Source of the DNA: Gaiellasilicea sp963761905
GTDB taxonomy: Bacteria > Actinomycetota > Thermoleophilia > Gaiellales > Gaiellaceae
Direction of reading: 5' to 3'
Assembly (NCBI GenBank): GCA_963761905.1
Contig: CAVXIQ010000008.1
Coordinates: 1 to 64,000, forward strand
Length of the DNA: 64,000 nt
In this document: one piece after another, positions 26,257 to 35,685 of the stretch
How the letters are laid out: each line of letters begins with the position of its first letter
Numbering within the stretch: the first letter of the stretch is position 1
Translations under genes and position numbers: made by a program
The notes under the pieces: generated by a model
Databases searched by the model: none
What the model was told of the DNA's origin: nothing
Seen by the model: the letters and a program-made list of their open reading frames with translations, nothing else

Positions 26257-27291
26257 ATGCTGCGTCACTGCTCCCGGATCCTCCTGCTCGCGGTGGCGAG
26301 TCTCCTCGTGGCGGCCTGCGGTGGCGGCGGCGACGAAAACGGCGACGGCGTCGATCCTGCGCCGGCATTGAAGGTCGGCCTGAACGTCGACCAGGGCCAG
26401 CTCGACGACAACGGGTTCAACGAGCTCGCCTTCAAGGGGCTCGAGCGCGCGCAGGCGGAGCTCTCGGTCGAGGGGCGCGTGATCGAGTCGGCGTCCGCGG
26501 CGGACTACATCCCGAACATGTCTTCCCTCGCGCGGCAGGGCTACGACCTCGTGATCGGCGTCGGCTTCGCGCAAGGCGACGCGATCGGCAAGGTCGCGCA
26601 GCGCTTTCCCGAGACGAAGTTCGCGATCATCGACGTCAGTCAGGCCTTCGTGCCCGGGAAGCCTGCGAACGTGCAGGGGCTGCTCTTCCGCGAGGAGGAG
26701 GTCGGCTACCTCGTCGGCTATCTGGCCGCGCTGCAGGAGAAGCGGCGCGACGGGGCAGACGTCATCAGCGCCGTCGGGGGGACGAAGGAGCCGCCGGTCG
26801 ACCGTTTCATCGCAGGGTATTTCGCTGGTGCGAAGGAGGCGGCTCCGGCGATCAAGACGGTCGTCGACTACTCACAGGACTGGGAAGACCAGGCCAAGTG
26901 CAAGGAGCTCGCGTTGAACCAGATCGCCGCCGGCTCCGGCGTCGTCTTCCAGGTCGCCGGCGGTTGCGGCCTCGGTGCGCTGAACGCGGCCGGCGAGCGG
27001 AAGCGGTGGGGAATCGGCGTCGACGCCGACCAGTCGTCGCTCGGCAAGCACATCCTCACGAGCGCGAAGAAGGGTGTCGACTCGGCCGTCTTCCTGACGA
27101 TCAAGTCGATTCAGGACGGGGTCTGGCAGGGCGGCAGGAACGCGACGTTCGGCCTGAAGGAGCGAGGCGTCGGCCTCGGCAAGGTGAGCTCCGAGGTGCC
27201 GCAGTCCGACATCGACGCGGTCGTGGAGATCGCCAAGCGGATCGCGTCCGGCGAGATCACCGGGATCCCGACTGAGGTCGCCCGGAGCTAG
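26257..27291 (+). CDS. BMP-family substrate-binding lipoprotein (nucleoside-type)
   Basis: 344 residues. A lipoprotein signal peptide ends SLLVAAC with the lipidated Cys near 21, followed by a Gly/Asp linker. The body is a Bmp/Med-type periplasmic binding protein: VGLNVDQGQLDDNGFNELAF, DLVIGVGFAQGDAIGKVAQR, GYLVGYLAALQEKRRDGADV and GIGVDADQSSLG. Bmp proteins characterised in Treponema and others bind nucleosides for ABC import. No permease or ATPase genes are adjacent. The gene faces nrtR across a 31-bp gap, so its ligand may be an NAD precursor such as nicotinamide riboside (inference). Confidence 0.85.
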   Translation: MLRHCSRILLLAVASLLVAACGGGGDENGDGVDPAPALKVGLNVDQGQLDDNGFNELAFKGLERAQAELSVEGRVIESASAADYIPNMSSLARQGYDLVIGVGFAQGDAIGKVAQRFPETKFAIIDVSQAFVPGKPANVQGLLFREEEVGYLVGYLAALQEKRRDGADVISAVGGTKEPPVDRFIAGYFAGAKEAAPAIKTVVDYSQDWEDQAKCKELALNQIAAGSGVVFQVAGGCGLGALNAAGERKRWGIGVDADQSSLGKHILTSAKKGVDSAVFLTIKSIQDGVWQGGRNATFGLKERGVGLGKVSSEVPQSDIDAVVEIAKRIASGEITGIPTEVARS

Positions 27292-27407
27292 TCGTCGACA
27301 TCGCGGCCAGGTCTTGGGACGCGGTTCGGCTTGCGAGCCCTGCCACCGTCCGCCGCATCTGCTGACAATCGGCCCCTCTCAACACTGAGTTCGAACGAAG
27401 GGGAACG

Positions 27408-28260
27408 ATGCGTCGTAACGCGATTGTCCTGAATGTGTTTCTCGCCGGTGCGCTCGCGATCGTCGCGGTCGGGCTCGCGGCGCAGTCGGGCGGTGGTGGC
27501 GGAGGCGGCGCGGATCTGAGCTCGCGCTATCCCGATCTTCGAACCGTCGTCCCGCAGCATCTGAACCTCGTCAACGAGCAGAAGCGCGACCTGCTCCGGT
27601 TTTCGAACGGGATTGCGAACGCCTCCGGCGGCCCGTGGGGGATGCGACCGGACCCGCCCCTCGAGGAGGCGACCGACTTCACGACCGCGATCCAGGAGAT
27701 CCGTTCGAACGACGCCTTCTATCGCTGCGGCGAGCAGCCGAAGCAGGTGACCGCCTGCCACGAGGTCGTTCAGGAGTACCCGACGAGCCGCTTCGAGTTC
27801 CATCCCGCTCACAATCACTGGCACATGGGCGACGTTGCGCTGTTCGAGGTCCGCAAGGGCAGCCCGACCGGGCCTGATCGTCGGCGGCAACTCGCTGAAG
27901 ACGACGTTCTGCCTGATCGACGTCTACCGGCTCGAGGGCAACGCACCAACCTCCGAGCGCCTCTTCTGGGACTGCTACAAGGGTCACCAGGGGATCTCGG
28001 CCGGCTGGGTCGACCAGTATCACCAGGCGACGTCCGGCCAGGAGGTCGACCTCACCACCGTTCCGAACGGGATGGACTACTTCCTGGTCTCGACCGTCAA
28101 CGCCGAACGGGTCTTCCTGGAGCAGGACTACACGAACAACACGGCGTGGGTCCGGTTCACGCTCTCGCAGAGCTCGAATGGCAACCGCAAGGTCACCGTC
28201 ACTGGCAACTCGCCCTGCGACACGCCGGGGCTGTGCGGCGCGAACGCCGCGAACAGGTAG
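27408..28260 (+). CDS. Exported lysyl-oxidase-like protein, one frameshift
   Basis: About 284 codons. An N-terminal signal anchor or signal peptide (VLNVFLAGALAIVAVGLAAQ) and a Gly run are followed by a lysyl-oxidase-type domain: YPDLRTVVPQHLNLVNEQKR, then FEFHPAHNHWHMGDVALFEV with the HxHxH copper site, KTTFCLIDVYRLEG and FWDCYKGHQGISAGWVDQYH. Lysyl oxidases oxidise lysine side chains; bacterial members are exported and little studied. A frame change sits near 27875 beside a GGG run. ATG 27408 has a GAAGGGGA ribosome-binding site. A terminator follows. Confidence 0.82.
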
Positions 28261-28272
28261 TCGCGTACGATC

Positions 28273-28299
28273 GTGGAGCCCGGCCGTGCCGGGCTCCAC
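28273..28299 (+). terminator. Hairpin terminator after the lysyl-oxidase-like gene
   Basis: 12-bp perfect arms 28273-28284 and 28288-28299 with a CGT loop. Confidence 0.75.
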
Positions 28300-28420
28300 C
28301 GCGGGGAGGAGCGAACGGGCGGTCACGAAAGCACCGGAGCTACGTCCGCGGCGAATGGCTCGAGCGGGTCGATCCCGCAGTCGCAGCAGGAGCCGTTCGA
28401 GTCGAGGAGGATCCAGCCAC

Positions 28421-29857
28421 ATGACGACCGTCGATCTCCAGCAGGCAGCGCGAGACCATCTCTGGCTGCACTTCACCCGCATGGGCGGCTACGAGCAGGC
28501 GGACGTGCCGATCATCGTCCGCGGGGACGGCTGCTACCTCGAGGACTCGAAGGGCAATCGCTACCTGGACGCGCTCGCGGGCCTCTTCTCCGTCAACCTC
28601 GGCTACGGCTTCGGCGAGGAGATCGGCCAGGCCGCCCTCGAGCAGATGCGCGAGTTGCCCTTCTACACGAACTGGTCGTACTCGCACCCGCGCGCGATCG
28701 AGCTCGCCGCCGAGCTCGCCTCCCTCGCGCCCGGCGATCTCAACCGCGTCTTCTTCGTCTCGGGCGGCTCCGAGGCCGTCGAGACGGCGTGGAAGCTCGC
28801 GCGGCAGTACTACCTCGCGCGCGGCGGCAAGCGGGTCCCGGTCGACGAGACGCGCCACGACGAGCGCGTCGGCACGCCGCCGCCCCGCAAGTACAAGGCG
28901 ATCGCGCGGCAGGTCGCCTACCACGGGACGACGATGGGCGCGCTCTCGATCAACGGGATCCCGGCCCTGAAGGCGACCTTCGAGCCGCTCGTGCCCGAGG
29001 TGCGTCACGTCCGGAACACGAACCGGTATCACCGGCCGCCGGAGGAGACCGAGGAGGAGTTCACGGCCTTCCTGCTCGAGGACCTCGAGAACACGATCCT
29101 CGCGATGGGGCCCGAGACCGTCTGCCTCGTCCACATGGAGCCCGTCCAGAACGCGGGTGGCGCCTTCGTCGCGCCCGCCGGCTACTGGCGCGGCGTCCGC
29201 GAGCTCTGCGACCGCTACGACATCCTGCTCTCCGCCGACGAGGTGATCACCGGCTTCGGCCGCGTCGGCCACTGGTTCGCGTCCGAGCGCTACGACATCA
29301 GGCCCGATCTGATCTGCTGCGCGAAGGGTCTCTCGTCCTCCTACGCCGCGATCGGAGCGGTGCTCGCGACCGACAAGGTGATGGAGCCGTTCCTCGACGA
29401 GAAAGCGATGTTCTCGCACGGGATCACGTTCGGAGGCCATCCGGTCATGTCCGCGATCGCCCTCAAGAACATCGAGATCATGAAGCGCGAGGGGATCATG
29501 GAGCACGTGCTCGGGAACGAAGATTCGTTCCGGGCGACCCTCGAGACGCTGCTCGACCTGCCCATCGTCGGCGACGTGCGAGGAGTCGGCTACTTCCTCG
29601 CGCTCGAGCTCGTCAAGGACAAGGAGACGCGCCAGGGGTTCACCCAGCAGGAGGGCGAGGAGCTCCTGCGCGGCTTCCTCTCCGGCGAGCTCTTCCGCCG
29701 CGGCCTCATCTGTCGGGCCGACGACCGCGGGGATCCCGTGATCCAGATCTCGCCGCCGCTCGTCGCCGGCCAGGCCGAGTTCGACGAGCTGACCGGGATC
29801 CTCGGCGACGTGCTCGCGGAGGCTGGAAGGCGTGTCGGTCTGGGGAACGTGGAGTAA
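28421..29857 (+). CDS. Class III omega-aminotransferase
   Basis: 478 residues, intact. PLP-dependent fold-type I class III aminotransferase: FFVSGGSEAVETAWKLARQY, QVAYHGTTMGALSINGIPAL (phosphate and ring contacts), LLSADEVITGFGRVGHWFAS with the PLP-binding Asp, and LICCAKGLSSSYAAIGAVLA with the Schiff-base Lys. It resembles omega-amino acid:pyruvate or diamine transaminases; the amino donor cannot be told from sequence. ATG 28421 follows GGAGGA. It stands alone between a terminator and the ABC exporter. Confidence 0.9.
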   Translation: MTTVDLQQAARDHLWLHFTRMGGYEQADVPIIVRGDGCYLEDSKGNRYLDALAGLFSVNLGYGFGEEIGQAALEQMRELPFYTNWSYSHPRAIELAAELASLAPGDLNRVFFVSGGSEAVETAWKLARQYYLARGGKRVPVDETRHDERVGTPPPRKYKAIARQVAYHGTTMGALSINGIPALKATFEPLVPEVRHVRNTNRYHRPPEETEEEFTAFLLEDLENTILAMGPETVCLVHMEPVQNAGGAFVAPAGYWRGVRELCDRYDILLSADEVITGFGRVGHWFASERYDIRPDLICCAKGLSSSYAAIGAVLATDKVMEPFLDEKAMFSHGITFGGHPVMSAIALKNIEIMKREGIMEHVLGNEDSFRATLETLLDLPIVGDVRGVGYFLALELVKDKETRQGFTQQEGEELLRGFLSGELFRRGLICRADDRGDPVIQISPPLVAGQAEFDELTGILGDVLAEAGRRVGLGNVE

Positions 29858-29929
29858 CGGTCCGTCGCTCGAGTGGTCGGGCGACGGTGCGGGTAGCCGC
29901 ACTGCGAACAGCGACGCGGGTCGGCAGGC

Positions 29930-29935
29930 TAGGGT
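29930..29935 (+). promoter_or_regulatory. Putative -10 for the ABC exporter operon
   Basis: TAGGGT, 25 bases before the TTG start at 29961; here a leader with GGGAGGG ribosome-binding site follows. Confidence 0.4.
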
Positions 29936-29960
29936 CGAGTAACTCGAGGGGAGGGCGGAA

Positions 29961-30725
29961 TTGGAGGACGGAACGAAACCGAGCGAGGACGGGCGCGCAG
30001 GCGCGGTCGTCGTCGCCGAAGACGTCACGCGCCGCTACGGCGAGGGCGACACGGCGGTCGACGCGCTCAGGGGCGTCTCGCTCGAGGTCGGCAACGGGAA
30101 GCTGACGGCCGTGATGGGGCCCTCGGGCTCCGGCAAGTCGACGCTGATGCACATCCTGGCGGGGCTCGACAAGCCGACCAGCGGCTCGGTTTCGGTCTCG
30201 GGGACCGAGATCACGACGCTGAAGGACTCGGACCTGACCAAGCTCCGACGTCGCCACATCGGCTTCGTCTTCCAGTTCTTCAACCTGCTCCCGATGCTGA
30301 CCGCGGAGGAGAACATCCTGCTTCCGCTCTCGATCGCCGGCACCAAGGCGGATCCCGAGTGGTTCCGCGGCCTCGTCGACAAGGTCGGCCTCGCCGACCG
30401 GCTGAGCCACCGCCCGTCCGAGCTTTCGGGTGGCCAGCAGCAGCGGGTCGCGATCGCCCGGGCGCTCGTCTCGCGTCCGACCGTGCTCTTCGCCGACGAG
30501 CCGACCGGCAACCTCGACTCCGCCACCGGCTCGGAGATCCTGACGCTCATGCGTGACTCGGTCGACGCCTACGGACAGACGACGGTGATGGTCACGCACG
30601 AGGCGCGCGCGGCTGCGATCGCCGACCGGATCCTCTTCCTCGCCGACGGCGAGATCGTCCGCGACCTGCCCCGCTCGGAGCCGCACGAGGTGCTCTCGAC
30701 GATGGAGGAGCTCGCCGCCCGGTGA
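29961..30725 (+). CDS. MacB/LolD-type ABC transporter ATPase
   Basis: 254 residues. Walker A GPSGSGKSTL, Q-loop FVFQFFNLLPMLTAEENILL, signature LSGGQQQRVAIARAL, Walker B VLFADEPTGNLD and H-loop VMVTHEARAAA. The FFNLLP Q-loop region marks the MacB/LolD/FtsE group that drives FtsX-like permeases without a pore in the usual sense. The start is TTG 29961 after GGGAGGG. The stop overlaps the permease start (GTGA at 30722). Confidence 0.93.
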   Translation: MEDGTKPSEDGRAGAVVVAEDVTRRYGEGDTAVDALRGVSLEVGNGKLTAVMGPSGSGKSTLMHILAGLDKPTSGSVSVSGTEITTLKDSDLTKLRRRHIGFVFQFFNLLPMLTAEENILLPLSIAGTKADPEWFRGLVDKVGLADRLSHRPSELSGGQQQRVAIARALVSRPTVLFADEPTGNLDSATGSEILTLMRDSVDAYGQTTVMVTHEARAAAIADRILFLADGEIVRDLPRSEPHEVLSTMEELAAR

Positions 30726-33517
30726 TCCGGTTCGCGCTCAAGAGCCTCGCCGGGAGGAAGCTGCGGACGGTTCTCACCGCGCTCGCGATCGTCCTTGGCG
30801 TCGCGATGATGAGCGGCGCCTACGTCCTGACCGACACGATCGACAAGGCGTTCGACGCGATCTTCGTCGACTCGTACGCCGGCACGGACGCCGTGGTGAC
30901 CGGCAAGGATCCCGGCTTCGGCTTCGAGGGCGAGTCGGCCGCGCCGCCCCCCATCCCCGAGGAGACGCTCGCGCGAGTCCGCGCGATCGAGGGCGTCGAG
31001 GTCGCAACGGGCGGGATTCAGGACTTCCAGACGAAGCTGCTCCGTCCCGACGGCGAGGCGATCGACACGGGCGGAGCGCCGTCGTTCGCCTTCGGGATCG
31101 AGACCGAGCCCGAGTACGACCGCTTCAATCCGCTCAACCTCGTCGAGGGCCGTTGGCCCGCGGGCGGCAGCGAGGTGGCGATCGACGAAGGCGTCGCCGG
31201 CGACGAGGACCTCGACCTCGGCGATCGAATCGGAGTTGCGGCTCTCGGCCCTGCGCAGGAGTTCGAAATCGTCGGGATCGCAAAGTACGGCGAGCTGAGC
31301 TCGATCGGCGGCGCCACCTTCGCGATCTTCGACATCCCGACGGCGCAACGGCTGCTCGAGAAGGAAGGTCAGCTCGACGCAGTCCAGGCCGCCGCCGCGG
31401 AGGGGACCACTCCCGAGCAGCTCACGGAGCGGATCCAGGCGGAGCTCGGCAGCGAGGTGACCGTGCAAACGGGAGTCGAGCAGGCGAGCGAGCAGTCGAG
31501 CGAGATCGCCACCTTCACCACGATCATCCGCTACTTCCTGCTCTCGTTCGCCGGGATCGCGCTCTTCGTCGGCGCGTTCGTCATCTTCAACACGCTCTCG
31601 ATCACGGTCGCCCAGCGCATGCGGGAGTTCGCCACGCTGCGCACGCTCGGCGCCTCACGACGGCAGGTTCTGCGCTCGGTGATCCTCGAGGCGCTCGTGA
31701 TCGGCCTCGGCGCCTCGCTCGTGGGGCTCTTCAGCGGCCTCGGGCTCGCCGTGGGCCTGAACGCGCTGTTCAAGTCGCTGAATCTCGACCTCCCGCAGAC
31801 CGAGACGGTCTTCGCCACGCGGACGATCGTCGTCTCGTTGGTCGTCGGCACGCTCGTGACCCTGATCGCCGGGCTCTTTCCCGCGATCCGGGCGACCCGG
31901 GTGCCTCCGATCGCCGCGGTTCGAGAGGGGGCGACGCTCCCGCGCGGGCGGTTTGCGCGGTTCACGCCCTACATCGCGAGCGTCGTGGTCGGACTGGCGG
32001 TGCTGGCGCTCGCGTACGGGACGCTCGCCGACAGCATCGGCACCGGTGACCGCTTCCTCCTACTGGGCGTCGGCGTCCTCGCCCTGTTCATGGGAGTCGC
32101 GATGCTCTCGTCGCGGCTCGTCCGACCGCTGGCGGTCGGAACCAGCCCGATCGGCGAGTGGCTGACCGTCCTCGTCCTGATTCTGCTGTGGCCGCTCTGG
32201 ACGCTGCCGTACTGGCTGCTCCGGCGCGGTGCTTTCGGTCCCGGGGGCGCGCTCGGGCGGATCGGGGCGCTCGTGCTCGGGTCATTGCTCAACCCACTGC
32301 TCGCGCTCCTCGTGCTCGTGATGTGGGTTCGGAGCGCGGCGACGAGCTGGCAGCCCGAGTGGCCGATGGAGTTCCCGGGCGTGCTCCCGTCGAGGCGGAT
32401 CAACCGGATCGGCCGCGAGAACGCGCGTCGAAACCCGGGACGCACCGCGGCGACGGCGGCGGCCCTGATGATCGGGATCGCGCTCGTGACGTTCATCTCC
32501 GTGCTCGCCAACGGCCTGCGCGTGTCGAACAGCGACGCGATCGAGCGTCAGATCCAGTCCGACCTGATCGTCACGTCTCAGGACGGCTATTCCGAGTTTC
32601 CGGCCGCCGTCGGCGACGCCGTCGCCGAGGTCGACGGGATCGAGACCGCGAGCAACGTCCGGCAGGACATCGCGGAGATCGACGGCGACGGCGCCAACCT
32701 CACTGGTCTCGACGACGAGGTCGCCGAGGTGTACGACTTCCGCTGGGAAGAGGGCTCGGACGACGTGCTCGCGCAGCTCGGCGCCAACGGCGCGCTGCTG
32801 CCCGGGAACGTCGCAGACGATCGGGGACTGGCAGTCGGTGACACCTTCACCGTGCGCTCCACGGCGGACGAGAGCAAGGACTTCGTCGTCCGGGGCATCT
32901 ACGAAGGCAGTCCGTTCTATCCGTTGCTCGGCACGGCGAGCGTCTCGCAGGAGGCGTTCGACGAGCTCTACGAGCGCCCGCGCAACCGCTTCACGCTTCT
33001 CAATTACGCGAGCGCCGACCCGGCGACCAAGGCGAGCGTCGAAAGCGCGCTCGTCGACTTCCCGGACACGCGAGTCCAGACGCGCTCCGAATGGATCGAC
33101 AAGGAGGATCAGGAGATCCAGCAGTTCCTGCTGCTCCTCTACGTCCTGCTCGCGCTGTCCGTCATCGTCAGCCTCTTCGGGATGGTCAACACGCTCGCGC
33201 TGTCCGTCTTCGAGCGGACGCGCGAGCTCGGAATGCTGCGCGCCGTCGGGATGACGCGGCGCCAGACGCGCCGGATGATCCGGCACGAGAGCGTGATCAC
33301 GGCGCTGATCGGGGCGGCGCTCGGGTTGCCGCTCGGAATCTTCCTCGCCGCGCTCGTGACGAGCGCGCTCGGCCAGTACGACCTCCGCTTCGAGCTGCCG
33401 CTCGACCAGTTGATCATCCTCTCGGTCGTCGCCGTGATCGCCGGTCTCCTCGCGGCGATCACCCCGGCGCGGCGCGCGGCGCGCCTGAACCCGCTCGAAG
33501 CGTTGCAGTACGAGTGA
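30722..33517 (+). CDS. FtsX-like ABC permease (two FtsX domains)
   Basis: 931 residues, intact. N-terminal helix (KSLAGRKLRTVLTALAIVLG), a large extracytoplasmic MacB-like domain (~50-250), an FtsX core of three helices (~270-395, including FVGAFVIFNTLSITVAQRMR), two further helices, a second extracytoplasmic domain (~590-780) and a second FtsX core (LVIVSLFGMVNTLALSVFER-like) to the end ARRAARLNPLEALQYE. Ten or so helices in the long actinobacterial style. With its ATPase it likely moves lipoproteins, lipids or peptides across or out of the membrane by mechanotransmission. Confidence 0.92.
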   Translation: MIRFALKSLAGRKLRTVLTALAIVLGVAMMSGAYVLTDTIDKAFDAIFVDSYAGTDAVVTGKDPGFGFEGESAAPPPIPEETLARVRAIEGVEVATGGIQDFQTKLLRPDGEAIDTGGAPSFAFGIETEPEYDRFNPLNLVEGRWPAGGSEVAIDEGVAGDEDLDLGDRIGVAALGPAQEFEIVGIAKYGELSSIGGATFAIFDIPTAQRLLEKEGQLDAVQAAAAEGTTPEQLTERIQAELGSEVTVQTGVEQASEQSSEIATFTTIIRYFLLSFAGIALFVGAFVIFNTLSITVAQRMREFATLRTLGASRRQVLRSVILEALVIGLGASLVGLFSGLGLAVGLNALFKSLNLDLPQTETVFATRTIVVSLVVGTLVTLIAGLFPAIRATRVPPIAAVREGATLPRGRFARFTPYIASVVVGLAVLALAYGTLADSIGTGDRFLLLGVGVLALFMGVAMLSSRLVRPLAVGTSPIGEWLTVLVLILLWPLWTLPYWLLRRGAFGPGGALGRIGALVLGSLLNPLLALLVLVMWVRSAATSWQPEWPMEFPGVLPSRRINRIGRENARRNPGRTAATAAALMIGIALVTFISVLANGLRVSNSDAIERQIQSDLIVTSQDGYSEFPAAVGDAVAEVDGIETASNVRQDIAEIDGDGANLTGLDDEVAEVYDFRWEEGSDDVLAQLGANGALLPGNVADDRGLAVGDTFTVRSTADESKDFVVRGIYEGSPFYPLLGTASVSQEAFDELYERPRNRFTLLNYASADPATKASVESALVDFPDTRVQTRSEWIDKEDQEIQQFLLLLYVLLALSVIVSLFGMVNTLALSVFERTRELGMLRAVGMTRRQTRRMIRHESVITALIGAALGLPLGIFLAALVTSALGQYDLRFELPLDQLIILSVVAVIAGLLAAITPARRAARLNPLEALQYE

Positions 33518-33590
33518 GCATGCTCGGGAGCGGCGCGGGCATTGACTGCTCGGCATCCAGGTCTCCGGGTAGACGGGCTCGAGGTTCGCG

Positions 33591-34466
33591 CTGCGCGTCA
33601 CCGTTTGCGACGTCGGGCCGCGGGACGGGCTCCAGAACGAGCCGGAGACGCTCGCGCCCGCGGTTCGCGCCGAGCTCGTGCGGCGGCTGTCGAAGGCGGG
33701 GCTGCCTCGGATCGAGGCGGTCAGCTTCGTCGACGAGACGCGAGTGCCGCAGATGGCCGGCGCCGAGGAGGTCGTCGCCGCGGTCGGCGAGGTCGCAGCC
33801 GAGCTCTCCGGGCTCGTCCTCAACGAGCGCGGCTCCGAGCGATTGGCGGCGACGACGCTCGATCGCGTCAACGTCACGCTCGCGGCGACCGAGAGCTTCA
33901 ACCGGCGGAACGGGAACGCGTCGCTGGCGGAGGCCGTCGAGCGCGTCGAGCGGATCCTGGCCGCTTCGGCGCGGCCGACCACGGTCACGGTGAGCTGCTC
34001 GTTCGGGTGCCCCTTCGAGGGCGAGGTCGATCCCGGCGTGGTCGTCGCGCTCGCCGAAGGGCTCGTCGCCGCCGGCGCCGGCGAGGTCGTGCTCGCGGAC
34101 ACGATCGGCGTCGCGACGCCCTCCCGCGTGCGCGGGCTCGTGGAGCGGACGGCAGCGCTCGGCGTCGCGACCGGTGGTCACTTCCACGACACGCGGCACA
34201 CCGGCGTCGCCTGCTCGTGGGCGGCGCTCGAGGCAGGCGCGACGGTGCTCGACGCGTCGGTCGGCGGCCTCGGCGGCTGCCCGTTCGCGCCGCGCGCGAC
34301 GGGCAACGTCGCGACCGAGGACGTCGTCTACCTGCTCGAGCGCGAAGGCGTCGAGACCGGCATCGACCTGGATGTACTGATCGAGGTGGCGGAATGGCTC
34401 GCAGAGCTCCTCGGCCGCGAGCTTCCAGGCCGGGTCTACCGCGCGGGCGGCTTCCCTCCAAGCTGA
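33591..34466 (+). CDS. Hydroxymethylglutaryl-CoA lyase-type aldolase
   Basis: About 292 codons of the HMG-CoA lyase/DRE-TIM metallolyase family, which cleave 3-hydroxy-3-methylglutaryl-CoA (or a relative) to acetyl-CoA and acetoacetate. The metal/substrate motif VTVCDVGPRDGLQNE is at the very N-terminus, then EAVSFVDETRVPQMAGAEEV, VSCSFGCPFEGEVDPG, GGHFHDTRHTG with metal-binding His, and GGLGGCPFAPRATGNVATED with the catalytic Cys. The frame opens after a TAG at 33570 and has no ATG/GTG/TTG before this motif. CTG 33591 is the only near start, unless an indel lies upstream. Confidence 0.8.
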   Translation: MRVTVCDVGPRDGLQNEPETLAPAVRAELVRRLSKAGLPRIEAVSFVDETRVPQMAGAEEVVAAVGEVAAELSGLVLNERGSERLAATTLDRVNVTLAATESFNRRNGNASLAEAVERVERILAASARPTTVTVSCSFGCPFEGEVDPGVVVALAEGLVAAGAGEVVLADTIGVATPSRVRGLVERTAALGVATGGHFHDTRHTGVACSWAALEAGATVLDASVGGLGGCPFAPRATGNVATEDVVYLLEREGVETGIDLDVLIEVAEWLAELLGRELPGRVYRAGGFPPS

Positions 34467-34473
34467 GACGCTG

Positions 34474-35655
34474 TCACTTCGAGTCGTGCGTGCGGATCAC
34501 GCCGACGGCTTCGAGTTGCTCGATCTCGGCCTCGTCGTAGCCGGCCTCGCGCAGGATCTCGGCGGTGTGCTCGCCGAGGAGCGGCGGGGCGCTGCGATGG
34601 AGGAGCCGTTCGCCGTCGGCGGAGAGCGGCGGGGCCACGATCGTCTGGCCGCCCAGCTCCTGGAGCATCCCGGTCGCAAGCGTCTGCTCGTGGCTCGCGA
34701 CCTCGCCGACGTCGAGAACCGGCGAGGCGGGAACGCCCGCGGCTCGCAGCCTCTCGAGGAGGTCGTCGGTCGGACGCCCGGCGAGCAGAGGTCGCAGGAG
34801 CGAGACCAGCTCCGCGCGATGCTCGACGCGTAACGGATTCGAGCCGAAACGCGGGTCGACGGCCAGCTCCGGCGCGCCGAGCACCTCGCAGAGCGAGCCG
34901 AAGAGCCGGTCGTTGCCGGCGACGATCATCAGCTCGCCGTCGGCCGTCGGAAAGACCTCGTACGGGGCGATCAGCGGAAAGGCCGTTCCGTGCCTGCCCG
35001 GTGCCTCGGCGCCGGCGAGCACGTCGGTGAGCTGATACGGAAGCAGCGACAGAGCGGTCTCGTAGAGCGACAGATCGAGCGTGCGGCCGATTCCCTCGTG
35101 AAGCGCCGCCACGATTGCGAGCGCCGCCCAGACGCCGGTGCCGATGTCGATCAGCGAGGCGCCGACGCGCACCGGCGGCCGGTCCGCCTCGCCGGTCACG
35201 CTCATGATCCCCGCCGCCGCCTGCATCAGCGGGTCGTAGCCGGGCTCCGCTGCGAGCGGCCCCCGCCGGCCGAACGCGCCGATCGTGCAGTAGACGAGCT
35301 TCGGATTGCGCTCGCGCAACTCCTCCGGCCCGATTCCGAGCCGCTCGGCCGTTCCGGGGCGCAGGCTCTGAACGGCGACGTCCGAGCGCTCGGCCAGCCG
35401 CAGCAGCGCCTCGCGCCCGCGGGAGTCCTTGAGATCGAGCGCCAGCGAGCGCTTGCCGGCGTTGGCGGAGAAGAACATGACGCTGCCCCCCTCGAAGAAC
35501 CTCGGGCCCCAATCACGCGCCTCGTCGCCGCGCCCGGGATGCTCGACCTTGACGACGTCGGCGCCGAGCGCGGCCAGGATCTCGGTCGACGTCGGACCGG
35601 CGAGCGAGCTCGTCAGGTCGAGGACGCGCACTCCCTCCAGCGGTAGGAACGGCAT
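34474..35655 (-). CDS. CaiB/BaiF-family CoA-transferase
   Basis: 393 residues of class III CoA-transferase, which moves CoA between carboxylates. GVRVLDLTSSLAGPTSTEIL, DVVKVEHPGRGDEARDWGPR, FFSANAGKRSLALDLK, and a D-containing catalytic region GYDPLMQAAAGIMSVTG mark the family. Small helical C-terminal domain. ATG 35655 (MPFLPLEG) is chosen over two further ATGs up to 35667. It converges on the HMG-CoA-lyase-like gene with a seven-base gap, so both may belong to leucine-type or branched acyl-CoA breakdown (inference). Confidence 0.9.
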   Translation of the reverse strand: MPFLPLEGVRVLDLTSSLAGPTSTEILAALGADVVKVEHPGRGDEARDWGPRFFEGGSVMFFSANAGKRSLALDLKDSRGREALLRLAERSDVAVQSLRPGTAERLGIGPEELRERNPKLVYCTIGAFGRRGPLAAEPGYDPLMQAAAGIMSVTGEADRPPVRVGASLIDIGTGVWAALAIVAALHEGIGRTLDLSLYETALSLLPYQLTDVLAGAEAPGRHGTAFPLIAPYEVFPTADGELMIVAGNDRLFGSLCEVLGAPELAVDPRFGSNPLRVEHRAELVSLLRPLLAGRPTDDLLERLRAAGVPASPVLDVGEVASHEQTLATGMLQELGGQTIVAPPLSADGERLLHRSAPPLLGEHTAEILREAGYDEAEIEQLEAVGVIRTHDSK

Positions 35656-35685
35656 GACGCGCATCATGGCTGGAAGGATGGCCCG

